Assembly: GCA_963576475.1 (NCBI GenBank)
Contig: OY754982.1
Location: 14,022,501-14,086,500, forward strand
Direction of reading: 5' to 3'
DNA from: Molanna angustata
Taxonomy: Eukaryota > Arthropoda > Insecta > Trichoptera > Molannidae
DNA length: 64,000 nucleotides
Shown: piece after piece, positions 9,530 to 22,179 of the stretch
How the letters are laid out: the number at the start of each line of letters is the position of its first letter
How positions within the stretch are numbered: the first letter of the stretch is position 1
Position numbers and translations under genes: made by a program
The notes under the pieces: model-generated
What the model saw: the letters and a program-made list of their open reading frames with translations, nothing else
What the model was told of the DNA's origin: nothing
Databases searched by the model: none

Positions 9530-11917
9530 TGTAAAGTGATGGAAAAGAAAGGGTCGTCTTTCTTTATCTTTCATCACGTTTTTAAATTTATTATTATTGC
9601 AATATTATAGGCAGAATAAAATTATTGTATGAAGTGAGAAAGAGAACTATTATCATCCTTGTGTGTTCTTACCTTGCCCTGAAGAATTTAAACATAAAGT
9701 AGAGTCCATTCCCAGGAGGTAAGATATCCAAGGTTCAGCAGGCCAGCAGCTCAGTAGTTGGGCACTTTCATCTTTATGTCTCAGGTTTGATATGATGGGT
9801 TGGTTGAAAGTGAGTGCAAACACCAGATCAGTGAGAGATGTAGATATAATTTTAAGTATCAAAAAAGGGGACATTAGCATTTGACAATATATCATGATAA
9901 TCTGATGACGTTAGCGAAGACTGGCGCGAAGAGGCAGTGAAATATTAGTTCGTAATTATAACAATAGCTACATACCAACTCGTAGAGTGGTTACTTTGAC
10001 ACTGTCTCACGCGAGTCGACGCTGACGCCTGGTACAAGCAACTAGAAAAAGAAGAAGGCAGGAAGAGTATTAAATGTATAAACACATGTATGCACCCCAA
10101 AGGAGTTTTGTCAAAAGACGAATTAATTAATTGAAGTTAGATATATCAAGGAAACAAACATTCAATGTAATAGTAAAGGTCACGTGTGAACATGAGCAAT
10201 GGGGTTGACCTTTCCTGCAAATGATGTTATGTCAGTTAAATTTATGAAAATGAACACTTCAATCAAAAAGGCAAAAGTTGAGTTGTATAGATTAGTTATT
10301 CATAATTTATTACACATTAAGTTGATTATCCCTGCAGAGGTTATAGATCTCAAAGAAAAATAATGTGAAATAGGTATATCAAGTCAAAAAGATAAATTCA
10401 ATTTTCAAAGATTAATTATTTATCATTATCTAATGATAGGGTTGACTATCCCTGCAAAGTTTATATGTAACAAAGGGGAAACCATGTAAAACATCTTAAC
10501 TTCAAAATTATTAAATTAAATTTGATTACATACCAGGGATCTAGATATGAATTAGGATTACTTATAACAGATGTGACACTGTGAGATTCGGATTATTCTG
10601 GCAAGATTTCTCTTTGATAAAGCTGGGGAAGCGCGATCGATTACATGGAGTCCTTGTCGATGGAGAATTATCCTTAAATCCATGAAGGGACGAAGAGACA
10701 CACACCAGGCACGAGGTGATGTAATACTGGGCAGCGACGTCATTGCGGCGAGACGAATTCCTCGAAAAGATACTGGATCGTAGAATAACAGGTTGGCTGG
10801 AGTCGAGGGACGATCAATGGTCTTGAATCGGCATGGGATCGACCATGGAATAGATGCAAACTTGAGCGATTTCTAGGTATGTCCACAGCAGAAGGTTAGA
10901 TTATCAGATCAGAGGCACGAGGAGACTTTGAGATATTCAGGCAGTTGAGGCTAAAGCATATTAGATGAATCCGTTATACGTCATGAGACGAAATATGAAA
11001 TTCCACAAGGGTATACTTTAAAGTTAATGAGTTTTCACAAAGGATAAGTATAGCCCAAAAGCGAGGTAGGTGGTTTACAGCTTGCATTCTTGGACAAGAA
11101 ACTAGTATGAGAGGTTAGAATAATCAATAATACGCTTCAACACTGATAAAAGTTAATGCACTATAGATTGTCGTTCAAATTATATATATCGGAGCACAAG
11201 AAGACATCATCAAATCGATCGTTAACAACTTGTAATTTTTAACAGGAATAATGTTTTCAAATCAACGCGATTATGGATACTAAAACGGCCTTCCCTTTTG
11301 TTAGGCGAGAAAATAATACTTTAACATTACACATGAATGATTTTTATCACTGACCAAAGTTAATACACTTCGCACTGTTGCTTAAATTATATATCGGACC
11401 ACGAGAAGACATTATTAAATCAAACTTCGTACTGTTGTTTTAGGAATGAAAGACGCCGTTTTTAACGGTCATTTTTAATAGTGTGCGGATTGTTCTAGAA
11501 GCTACTGGACACTGTTTGAAGAGGATATTACACATTTGACACAGAACAATATGCGAGTTTTATCACTGATAGATTTAATTTCGCCACACGTCGTCGTCCG
11601 AATTATTTAAAATCAAAAGACTACATTTTGAAGCCGTATTTAAAGTTTCTTTACGAATAATGAATGGATCACACACGCACGGGCTGACGAGCGTATCGGA
11701 GTGTTGTTTTTTTTAAACTTAAACAAAAACCGTTCGGGGAAAAAATCGACGGTCGCCGCGGAGAGGTAGGTACTGACATCTCTCGGTGATCCAAGAAAAT
11801 AATGTGACATAACATAAATTGAAACAATCAGCGGGGAATTTGAATGTTTTAAACTGAAGAATCGAACGTATTAGATTAAAAAGTAGCGTATCCATTATTT
11901 AAATAGATAACGCTACA
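9530..11917 (-). repeat. LTR copy 2 (5' LTR of the minus-strand element)
   Basis: Same length and, as far as I can read, the same sequence as 2131-4518. It starts at the last base of 'gcgccaat' (9530) and ends with ...ACGCTACA at 11917, followed by the TGAT duplication. On the minus strand an AATAAA (9592-9587) lies about 60 bp from the LTR 3' edge and could serve as its poly(A) signal. Confidence 0.95.
9587..9592 (-). promoter_or_regulatory. Possible LTR poly(A) signal AATAAA
   Basis: TTTATT on plus, AATAAA on minus, near the end of the LTR in element orientation. The equivalent in LTR copy 1 is at 2188-2193, where it would end the transcript. The region is AT-rich, so chance is possible. 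Confidence 0.35.
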
Positions 11918-11921
11918 TGAT
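11918..11921. repeat. Target-site duplication TGAT (right)
   Basis: Matches 2127-2130. With one copy removed, the flanking RT frame joins without a shift. Confidence 0.85.
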
Positions 11922-12720
11922 GTAAAACGAGCGTTTATACACCTGGAAAATGCTTCTGCCAGAATGGGACTTGAAGTGAACTCTTCTAAGACGAAATATA
12001 TGATTGCAGCTAAAATTTCCAACCATAGAAATGCCCAAGAAACTCTGATTAGTGCTGTTAATCATAGCATTGAAACTGTGGGGTCGTTCCAGTACCTAGG
12101 TTCAATAATAATCAGTAACAACGATGTTAGTGTCGAGATTAAAAGACGAATAGCTGGTGGCAAATAAATGCTATTTCGGTATTCACCGTCATCTCAAGTA
12201 CCGATTGTTGACACGAAATACTAAGTTGTTATTGTATAAAACATTGCTGCGACCAGTGCTTGTATATGATGCTGAATGCTAGGTTCTTAATAGGAAGGAT
12301 GAAATAGCGCTGTTGATTTTTGAACGGAAGGTTTTGAAAAAAATCTTTGGGCCTCTTTGTGAGAGTGGAATATGGAGGATAAGGTACAACCATGAGCTAG
12401 AGAACCTTGACAGTGATCCTAACATAGTAAAATATATTAAAATACATCGACTTCAATGGTTAGGGCACGTTCAGAGAATGGAGAAAGGCCGAATCCCAAA
12501 GAAGATTCTCGACACACGACCGGAGGGGAGACGTGGTGTGGGGAGACCCAAGCTGCGGTGGATGGACGGCATACAGGAGGTTCTAAAGAGGATTGGCGTG
12601 GCAAACTGGAGAGTGCAGGCGATGGACCGGTCTAAATGGCGAAAAATACTGGAGGAGGTCAATACTCACAGTGGGCTGTAGCGCCAATGATGATGATGAT
12701 GACAATGGATGTAAAAATCA
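11918..12720 (+). pseudogene. LINE reverse transcriptase, right part and 3' tail (family A)
   Basis: This continues the RT cut at 2130. It reads 'ASARMGLEVNSSKTKYMI', then 'SFQYLGSIII', the usual segment after the palm. A one-base frameshift near 12165 and an in-frame stop near 12282 break it. The thumb then gives 'LLLYKTLLRPVL', and the open frame 12313-12681 carries 'LQWLGHVQRMEKGRIPKKIL', 'GRPKLRW' and a terminal 'WRKILEEVNTHSGL'. After the stop comes GTAGCGCCA and a short TGATGATGATGA tail, a typical simple-repeat LINE end. The copy was already a broken 5'-truncated insertion; the LTR element landed in it later. Confidence 0.85.
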
Positions 12721-13379
12721 TGTCAAAATAATATAAAAACAATGTCGAGAATCGGAAAATGAAGATATCGCTTTCGATCTGCCTACCCCAAATTAATAGT
12801 AAACGGTTACTAGTTTATAGTAAATTTATTGTATACATTTACGATCGAACATATATGTTGGTATAAAGTAATCTCCCTTGAAGTACACTATTCTTGCAAG
12901 TTGAATGATAAAGTTTTCTCATTTTAACTATTTTACAACGAAAAAAATAAACTGTGTATAAAAGTTTTAATGAGCGCTGAATGGTAACGGGAATAAAGCA
13001 TACGCATTAACTCGGCGGCATAAAAACCTGCCTTTTTATTACAAATCTATAATGGGATCCAGTACCATGAAAATTTAACTCTTCAACCAGAACTTATACT
13101 TCTAAACCCCTGAAATCCCGGAACAACTTATTCATTTTTATTGGAATTACTTTAAAAGTGCACTTTCTTATTCCTTTAATTAGTCACATGATTTGTGGCC
13201 AATAGTACGAAGTTTATGTATGAAAGTAAATTGAGATTGAAAATTACCTGTATGTCCTGTATTCCGTTTTTTTTTAAGTATATCGTTTTGCCTCGCAAGC
13301 GCCTTTATAAAAACTAAATTTAGAAATGCGATAGTTCCACAAAATGCTATTATAATATAGCATATTGATTAACACAAAT
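12721..13379. other. AT-rich spacer without a gene
   Basis: No open frame, repeat copy or RNA signal that I can support lies between the LINE A tail and the hAT-like element. Confidence 0.5.
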
Positions 13380-13549
13380 ATTTAATGTAGGGATTGCAAT
13401 CCAGCTAAATCCACTCTGGATCCAGCATTTTTTTTGTATTTTTAATGAAGATACAAAAAAAATACATATACTCGTAAGAATACTTAGTTGTATTTGTATT
13501 TATAAGTATGATATTTTATATTTTAGTCAATCGAAAATATATGAAAAAG

Positions 13550-13720
13550 TCATCTTCTTCGATGGCGCTACAGCCCAAATCGAACCTTGGCCTCCTTCAA
13601 CAAGCGCCTCCAATCTCTTCTGTCTTCAGCCGCCGTTCTCCAGTTAGGTACCTGCAGGAACTGTTCTGCATATCTCCGTATGTCGTCCTCCCATCTCAGC
13701 AGGCTAAGTCTGTAAGTAGA
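13550..13720 (-). pseudogene. LINE 3' tail fragment (family A/B type)
   Basis: On minus the last codons read 'WRTAAEDRRDWRRLLKEAKVRFGL' then stop, followed by GTAGCGCCA and a TCTTCTTC-complement tail, in the same style as the family A end at 12681. Only the terminal part of the RT ORF is present, preceded by 'LLRWEDDIRRYAEQF'. The homology stops about where the hairpins at 13721 begin. Confidence 0.7.
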
Positions 13721-13782
13721 TCTCGACCGATAAATGTCGAGATTAACTGTCAAAATATCGACTAGTCGATATTTTGACAGTT
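13721..13782. repeat. Hairpin plus 38-bp perfect palindrome
   Basis: First a 7-bp stem (TCTCGAC 13721-13727, GTCGAGA 13736-13742). Then a perfect palindrome, 13745-13782, whose left 19 bases AACTGTCAAAATATCGACT equal the reverse complement of the right 19, with no loop. Such a perfect palindrome is prone to cruciform extrusion and may be a breakpoint or insertion scar. Confidence 0.9.
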
Positions 13783-13785
13783 TTG

Positions 13786-14574
13786 GTAGTCACTAAGCAG
13801 ATAACGCGACGAATCGTTCTCGCCCACTTATTTGACGGCGAGATTGGGTCAACATGGTCGACATCGAGTCGAGAGACAGGGATCTAACGCCGCCATGTTG
13901 AATTAAATGTCATTTTTTACGCGAACAATGCCGAATTTCATATTTATTTTGAGAATAATTATATAAACGGGTTAAACGACGCCGTTTAAGAGATTCTTCA
14001 AACCCTTTAAATATTCCGCGTAATTCATTTATTGCTAATTACCGCGTAACAAAAGTTTTATATGGTAATATATTTATTGGAAATATGCGTCCGTACTTAG
14101 ATTATAATATTATAATTCTATGCGTCCGTAAATGTTTTCCGTAGGTATAGATTTGAAATAATTTTTCATTTTGAGAAAGTATTCTTGTGAGCTATTTTAT
14201 CACATATGTATTTTTACACTTAAGAAAAAGAAAATTCGGCGTAGTTTTTAGTAAAAAAATAACACGCTGCTGTCATCACACTTGATAAATTGATCGAAAT
14301 ATAATTAAAAATAATTTTTAAAATTACTCTCAAAACATTCAATAAACACAAAAGAAGTTAATTTAATCGTATTATAACTTGCTATTGTGCTTAAAATATG
14401 ACCATATTATATTTATTTAACAAATTTATGTTAACAAATTTGACATTTATTCAAATCATGGGGAAAATATTGTGTATAGCCATAAATGATAATTCAAAAA
14501 TTTACCGCAAGCCAGCCTAACAGCGACAAATACTAATAAGTGCATTTACGAACTCGACAGCGCTTAGTGACTAC
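13786..14574. repeat. 13-bp inverted repeat pair, possible small element
   Basis: GTAGTCACTAAGC at 13786-13798 and its exact complement GCTTAGTGACTAC at 14562-14574 enclose about 790 bp without a coding signal. No clear flanking duplication is seen, so the element reading is tentative. Confidence 0.4.
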
Positions 14575-14741
14575 GAATTGTCGTCACGGGCGTAAACATG
14601 GCGAGAAGAGCGGCGATACGTTGTCGGATCTCGAATTTTTTACTGACTTGGCCTGCAGTCCTGGTCTCCCCAACTTCCGTTTAATTTCCGAGTGACCAAC
14701 CATGATTTTTTGAGTAGTCGTGTGTTTGTCATTCTCTGTAC

Positions 14742-15232
14742 ATGGCCAGGATGGAGTTCGCGAACCACTTCCACACCGGAGGATGTTATAGGACTCTAGG
14801 TCCACCCACCGATCGGACTTCTACATACTGTAATTCTTTCACTGTCCACAGCGCCAGGCTCTGGAATCAACTTCCCGTTAATATTCGCTCTTTAACCTCA
14901 TTTTTCTCCTTTAAACGGCGGTTGAAGCGCTGATCTCTTCCCTCTTGTTTTTATTCTTTTCTCCTTCTTACCCTTGCCCCATTTTCCTTCCTATCACTAT
15001 CTATGCCCCTTTTTTTTCCTTTCCACCTATTTTTTATAATTTTTTTTTTCATATTTTGTGTTGTTTTTTTCATTTACTTAAGTTTTTTATATACATATAT
15101 TTTAATTAGGTTGACTGGAAGACGTTAATTTATTAACAAGTCCACCTTTTGGCTATTATAATGTTTTTTTTGTACATGATGTTTTGTTTGAATTTTATTT
15201 TAGCTAATAAAAATTTATTATTATTATTATTA
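14742..15232 (+). pseudogene. Jockey/CR1-like LINE C-terminus with (TTA)n tail
   Basis: The frame 14742-14933 reads 'RTSTYCNSFTVHSARLWNQLPVNIRSLTSFFSFKRRLKR' to a stop. This is the conserved C-terminus of insect Jockey/CR1-like reverse transcriptases: an 'SARLWN.LP' block and an 'S..FK..L' block. A pyrimidine-rich 3' UTR follows, ending in AATAAAAATTTATTATTATTATTATTA at about 15206-15232, a LINE tail. Everything upstream of the last 60 codons is missing. Confidence 0.75.
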
Positions 15233-15437
15233 TGTACTGTGCAAAACACCCCAACCACCATCCAGCGATTTTTTACCACTACCCCCGAGAATCCAACCTC
15301 AAACGTAGGGACTCTGACGAGATCAGTAAAGGGGTCTAGCCACTGGGGGCACCGATCTGGCGGAGGGGCCTGTCCTAATCCCTCGGTACTTGTGTTGGCG
15401 TCCGAAGGTGCCCAGAGCTACCACTGAGGGAGCCCGG

Positions 15438-15800
15438 CGCATCATCGCTTATCAGACTGGAGAGGAAGGTGCTGAGAAGGATCTACGGCCCGATTTGTGA
15501 CTTGTGTATGATTTGTACAATGAGCCAACCGTACTGACAAAAATAAGAATAGGAAGACTCAGATGGGCTGGATACGTCCAAAGAATGAGCGAGGAGGACG
15601 TCCCAAGACGAATCATGAATGGTGCACCGGGGGGACGAAGAAAAGTTGGAAGGCCGAAGCTTCGATGGCTGGACGGAGTAGTGAAGGATGCAAACAACAT
15701 CGGCATCCATAACTGGCGTAATGCGTCACAGGATCGACAGTCATGGAGGCGGGCTCTGCAGGAGGCTAAGACACGAACTGGGTTGTAGAGCCACAGATGA
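15438..15800 (+). pseudogene. LINE reverse transcriptase C-terminus (family B)
   Basis: 'LIRLERKVLRRIYGPI' at 15448-15495 joins after a frame break near 15505 to 'IGRLRWAGYVQRMSEEDVPRRIM', 'GRRKVGRPKLRWLDG' and 'WRRALQEAKTRTGL', stop at 15786-15788. It is a relative of family A with about the same spacing of blocks. The tail is GTAGAGCCACA then GATGATGATGA. 5' truncated, not functional. Confidence 0.85.
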
Positions 15801-16200
15801 TGATGAAGTTGGTTGTGAGGTTGCTGTGATACGACTCTATCCGTCTAGTGTCTTTAATGCCTCGCAAATGAATTTGGATGTTGCAGTTTTATTTTGGCAA
15901 TTCTGCACTTTTATGTGGCAACTACTATGTATGAAAAAGTCATATCTCTCCTTAAGTATCTTTATTTTTTTCGTGTAAAGTTTTTATATTGATTAATATT
16001 TTTGTAAATTAAGCAAAACATTTCTCCATTGCAATGAATTTTTATTCAATATTGGTTTATCTTTTAATCACTTATTTTTGGATACTCGTATTATAGCTTT
16101 TTTACACAATTCTTTCTAAAAGCTGTTACAAATTTACCTGGAATCTTAATGTTTTTTTCAAACAACGTAGACTTTTGCGTCATCATTTGGATAGTAAATT
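15801..16200. other. Spacer inside the hAT-like element
   Basis: AT-rich, no gene or repeat recognised until the ATCCAGCA-rich right end begins near 16220. Confidence 0.4.
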
Positions 16201-16321
16201 AATTGCGCATGCGCAGCGCTAGATCCAGTGCATTATGTTGAATCCAGCAAGCCGAAAAATGTGCTCGATCCATCTCGATTGCTGGATGCGAGATCCAGCA
16301 ATTGCAATCCCTAATTTCAAG

Positions 16322-17466
<1,145 letters not shown>

Positions 17467-17495
17467 ATATTTGATGTTTTCACGGGTGAAATATG

Positions 17496-18600
<1,105 letters not shown>

Positions 18601-18604
18601 CCCA

Positions 18605-19395
18605 GTTAACAAATTATACACTTATTTATTTATTTATTTATACATCTTCTTGTACATAATATAAACAAATATAATTGTACACTGGCGGGCTTATTGCCAT
18701 TAGGCAATTTCTTCCAACCAACCAGATTACAAAGTATGACAACATTGTGTTTGTACAACAGCAAATAAAAAAGAGTAAAAGAAATCAAATAAAATACGTA
18801 TAACACCGGACTAAGGCTATTCCATAATCTTGCTGATTGTACTTCGAACGAAGAGCTGAGAAATTCTGTATTATGGATAGGTATGGATAGTGTTGTACGT
18901 TCAGCAGATCGGAGTGGAAGTCCATGATTGGATAAATAAGTGAATTTGCTTTTTAGGTACTGTGGCAGGTTTGGGTTCGAGAGAATATTGTACAATGGTG
19001 ACAAAATGTGTATATTGCGCCGCTGGCGTATCCTGGGCCAACAAAGAAGATTGCGGTAAGGTGATATGCGATCAAATTTTTTCAACCCAAAGATGAATCT
19101 GATACATATATATTCTGAAGACGTTCAAGTTTATTGAGATGCACTTCATTTGCATCCAAATAGCATACATCGTCATAATCAAGCAATGGAAGAAGAAGTG
19201 ATTGAGCTAGAGTTATTTTACAACGGAATGGAAGGAAATTTTTAAGTTTATTAAGTGAATGTAGGGCAAAGAAAATAGATTTACTAACATGCGATACCTG
19301 TTCATGCCACGAAAGGTCATCATCGATGAAGATTCCAAGATCTTTTACAACCCTGGTATAAGGAATGCATTGGTTATTGATATACAGCAGTGGGA
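18605..19395 (-). pseudogene. Jockey/CR1-like LINE, RT thumb to 3' end
   Basis: On minus, from about 19390: 'GIFIDDDLSWHEQVSHVSK', then 'LLLPLLDYDDVCYLDANEVHLNKLERLQNICIRFIFGLKK', continuing in the open frame 18630-19085 with 'RISPYRNLLCWPRIRQRRNIHILSPLYNIL' and 'SARLWNSL'. These are the conserved last 250 residues of Jockey/CR1-like RTs. The frame runs out of register after 'SARLWNSLSPVL', and the 3' end is a (TAAA)n run at 18621-18640 in minus reading. 5' truncated. A shorter copy of the same 3' UTR seems to lie at 22690-22800. Confidence 0.8.
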
Positions 19396-19509
19396 GTGGG
19401 AGTACTTATCAAGTCATATTAAATCATTACTTCTCTAATGAATATAAATTACCTGTAAAAAAATATATATAATTCCAGACAAGTTGTGCAAAATAAATTG
19501 ATAATTTCC
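19396..19509. other. Short spacer between two LINE ends
   Basis: About 115 bp separate the 5' end of the minus-strand LINE and the start of the plus-strand LINE tail. Confidence 0.4.
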
Positions 19510-19843
19510 AGATGGACAAACCATTACGGTGAAAGGACACTGAAAGTAAGCATACCTAAAATATTTAACACCTTTCCAAATGGTATGGATAAACTTGATA
19601 AAATATCCTCGGTTAAAACCGTATTAAAAAAAATATTGTAGAAAGTAATTAAAAACATTTGACTCATTTATAAGCTGTAATTATAAAAAAAAACATGTAT
19701 CTCATATTATAATTTTAATACTGTAACTTAAGGAATGTAATATGTACTTGACCTTTTGTATGGGAAACTCACTGATAGCCTGTAGGCTTGTGAGATCCCA
19801 ATTATTATAATGTAAAACTTTTATAAAAAAAAAAAAAAAAATG
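19510..19843 (+). pseudogene. LINE ORF2 C-terminus and poly(A) 3' end
   Basis: A 43-codon frame, stop at 19639-19641, reads 'HYGERTLKVSIPKIFNTFP' and 'SSVKTVLKKIL'. The order (YG.R, IP..FN..P, S.K..LKK.L) is that of the extreme C-terminus of many animal LINE polymerases. About 185 bp of 3' UTR follow, ending in A17 at about 19827-19843. Too short for clade assignment. Confidence 0.65.
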
Positions 19844-20865
19844 AAGAACGACTGACACACAATTTGTAGAGCTACTATTCGACATTATTCAGTTAGACGG
19901 TTGACGCCTTAATGTCTGTTCAATTGGTTTATCTGAACGATGGGCTGGAATTCGTTAATCTTCGAGAACTGTCGAGGCTATGCATATTTCAGCTATAGAG
20001 GAGCGCGGCTACAAGCTGTAATGCTGCGAAAAATAAATCGACGAAAAGCAATATGACAAAATGAAACAAAAATAATTAAAATCTGAAATAAGAATTTTTG
20101 TTTTGTATCAATTCTTTATTTGTTGGCACGTGTATCCTCTTCAAAAATAAATGTGCCGTGAATCTCATATAATTGTTTTTGAAACAATTTTCTTATTGGA
20201 GCGTTGGAATAATTTCATTTTGTACCAAACAAGGTAACATTTGATATTTCAGTAGACATAATATATTGCCTTTGACGAAATATAAGTATTTTGAAACACT
20301 TACAAGATTGTAAGTAAGTAGGTAAGTATATTTTTAACTTCAAACGAAACACACTTATTACATGAGTGTGTTTCTAAGAACTTTTCAAGGCGGATGTAAC
20401 TTTGAAGTTAAATTCCTCTCAAATAAAAGTTGCCTACAATGCCTCTGCGTCTTTTAAGGCGTCGTCGATATTCAACACTTCAAATATAACCTAACCGGAA
20501 AGAGGAGACAATTCGAAGCTATGACCATTGCTTTGATTAAGGCGTTTGATACACGAAACAAAACCATCTAATTACTATGGAATAGTTATAAGAAAACAAT
20601 GTTCATCCTTAATTTAAATTACTCCAGTTGTGTTTTACACTTGTAGAATCATATTTCCCTCCCCCCCCCCCCATGAATCCTTTCCATGCCATTATCCCCT
20701 CACCGATGTGTTTGAGAATTGTCACTTGGAAAGTGTGTCGCAATAATTTTGAGTGACAATAAGTGACGATTTAAAAAAAAAATTAAGAAGAAATATACAC
20801 TTTTGACCAATATTTATCATTATGGAATGGAAATTCAATGTGTGGATAAACACGTACATAATAAA
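19844..20865. other. AT-rich spacer, no gene; C-run at 20659
   Basis: Nothing coding is seen. A run of about 14 C near 20659-20672 and a GTAAGTAAGTAGGTAAGTA stretch at 20310 are simple-sequence features. Confidence 0.4.
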
Positions 20866-20869
20866 GAGC

Positions 20870-21075
20870 TTGGCAATCGAAAACACAACATGAAAAATAA
20901 CATCTCAGATATTTAGCAGTAAGTTTCGCCACCAATTCTGATTGATGCGCATTTTTAGGTGAGACGAGGCTGTTGTGTGGGTATACACGCGTGTGTTATG
21001 CTTCCTTATATGAGGTTATATATACCCGCACACCTATCGCTGGTTTCCCCACATTGTGGGATATGCCGTGATGGT
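20870..21075 (-). repeat. Dispersed repeat C, copy 1
   Basis: On minus it reads 'GGCATATCCCACAATGTGGG', 'AACCAGCGATAGGTGTGCGG', 'ATAACCTCATATAAGGAAGC', 'ATAACACACG'. The same order recurs at 38395-38530 (+) and, more diverged, at 55890-55960 (+). The copies contain a TATAAAAGG/CATATAAGG word. Family unknown. Confidence 0.6.
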
Positions 21076-21149
21076 ATGAATGAATAGACAAATACTTTTA
21101 TTTTTCATAAAAGTAATATACTAAAATATATGTATATTCCTAAGACCTT

Positions 21150-21228
21150 CTGAAAATACCTTCATACCTAAAATAAAAATACCTTCATACCTGAATAAAA
21201 TAAATATCTTCATACCTAAGGTTGCCAA
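21150..21228. repeat. ~25-bp tandem repeat
   Basis: 'ataccttcataccta(a)aataaaa' recurs three to four times. Confidence 0.75.
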
Positions 21229-21893
21229 TAAAGCAACAGCGCCCTTGAAATGATCTTGTAGTATTAAACGGCTTTCTATTATTATTCTTTCATTAATCAA
21301 ATAAAGTTAAATGAAAATAAAATAATATTACTTATTGATTTATTTATTATCAATTTTCGCAAGTGACTTATTACAATATAATCACACACTAGAAATATTA
21401 TGTTTATTTGTTTATACATCAATGTGTGTATGTATTGTATTGTATATATTTTATTTAGATGTAAAAAAATGCAATTTCTTACATCTAATATAGACAAAAA
21501 AAACAAATCAACATCGGATGACTATGTGAACACCCAAAAAAGACACGCACCTATCAATAACAATTAAACACAAAATAAAAACAAAAGGAAAACACACTAC
21601 CACAACAGATGATATAAAACAACATGAAAAAAAAACAATAATATAATAATGTAGTATCAAAACAAGCAAAACAGATATTATAGAATCTTAGAACATAATA
21701 TGAAGTGAATTATTGTGTTGTTTTTCTTTTTAATTGTTCTGTTGTTTAATACGAGTTTTATTTTTACCTTTTCTTTTATAATGGCCTAGAGGCCGTATAT
21801 GTAAATATAAATAAATAAATAAATATATACAAACAATAGAAGCACACGATTTTTAAAAAAACTTTTTTTTCACCTAAGCGACGAAAAGCGGCA

Positions 21894-21894
<1 letters not shown>
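21229..21894. other. AT-rich DNA; possible LINE 3' end on minus
   Basis: At 21334-21400 'ttgatttatttattatc...cttattacaatataatcaca' resembles LINE tails seen elsewhere on minus. (AAAT)n lies at about 21808-21825. No gene. Confidence 0.3.

Positions 21895-21941
<47 letters not shown>
21895..21941. repeat. (TG)n microsatellite
   Basis: About 23 TG units, followed by imperfect GTGTGT stretches to about 21970. Confidence 0.95.
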
Positions 21942-21944
<3 letters not shown>

Positions 21945-22078
21945 AGTGTACGTGTGTGTTTTGTGCGTGTTACTGATAAGTGTGTAGTTGTGTAACAAAC
22001 AATTTTTTTCTGTTTCCGTCATACCAGCCCCCGTATTATCATATAGCTCAAGAAGAGAAAAAAAAAAATTATTTAATG

Positions 22079-22124
22079 TATGGAAGTGACAGTTGTCTGT
22101 CAGGTGACAACTGTCACTACCATA
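22079..22124. repeat. Hairpin, 19-bp arms, 8-nt loop
   Basis: TATGGAAGTGACAGTTGTC (22079-22097) and GACAACTGTCACTACCATA (22106-22124) pair with one mismatch around an 8-nt loop. Poorer A-rich/T-rich complementarity extends to about 22050 and 22160, so this may be the core of a small foldback MITE. Confidence 0.8.
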
Positions 22125-22179
22125 TACTGAGTTGTCTTTTCTTGTTTCTTTTCTTGGGCTCAATGACACGTTGTCTAGG

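Larger units (their letters stand above)
2131..11917 (-). mobile_element. LARD-like non-autonomous LTR retrotransposon, very young
   Basis: Direct repeats of 2,388 bp (2131-4518 and 9530-11917) begin TG and end CA in plus-strand reading and look identical line by line. They flank a 5,011-bp interior. On the minus strand the order is 5' LTR (9530-11917), one T, a primer binding site TGGCGCCCGAAACGTGGG, the interior, a purine tract GGAAGGAGAGGGG, then the 3' LTR. TGAT flanks both sides. The interior lacks recognisable gag, protease, RT, RNase H or integrase motifs; its longest open frame is about 100 codons and unremarkable. This is the layout of LARDs, known mainly from plants: mobile in trans, coding for nothing. 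Identical LTRs imply recent insertion, so decay is an unlikely explanation for the missing genes. Alternative: proteins too diverged to recognise by eye, split into small exons. Confidence 0.85.
13388..16313. mobile_element. hAT-like element, non-autonomous, packed with LINE debris
   Basis: The left end reads TAGGGATTGCAATCCAGC and the right end, inverted, TAGGGATTGCAATTGCTGG: a 13-bp perfect terminal match, TAGGGATTGCAAT. Flanks are ATTTAATG (13380-13387) and ATTTCAAG (16314-16321), six of eight bases alike, as for an old 8-bp hAT duplication. Both ends are rich in the word ATCCAGCA and its complement (GATCCAGCA at 13430; several at 16220-16300), typical hAT subterminal repeats. No hAT transposase is visible; the 2.9-kb interior holds three LINE tails, hairpins and spacer. 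Alternatively two separate small elements with related ends lie here by chance. Confidence 0.65.

Noticed and set aside
2131..11917. Reading the two 2.4-kb repeats as a segmental duplication or assembly duplication
   Set aside because: TG...CA ends, adjoining primer site and purine tract, and a 4-bp target duplication together indicate LTRs.
13786..14574. A CACTA-type transposon from the CACTAAG inverted ends
   Set aside because: No direct 2-3-bp target duplication beside CACTA and no transposase; kept only as a tentative inverted repeat.
21870..22169. 99-codon minus frame with a 'YGSDSC' word also seen on plus
   Set aside because: The shared word comes from the hairpin at 22079-22124 read on both strands; the rest is (TG)n.
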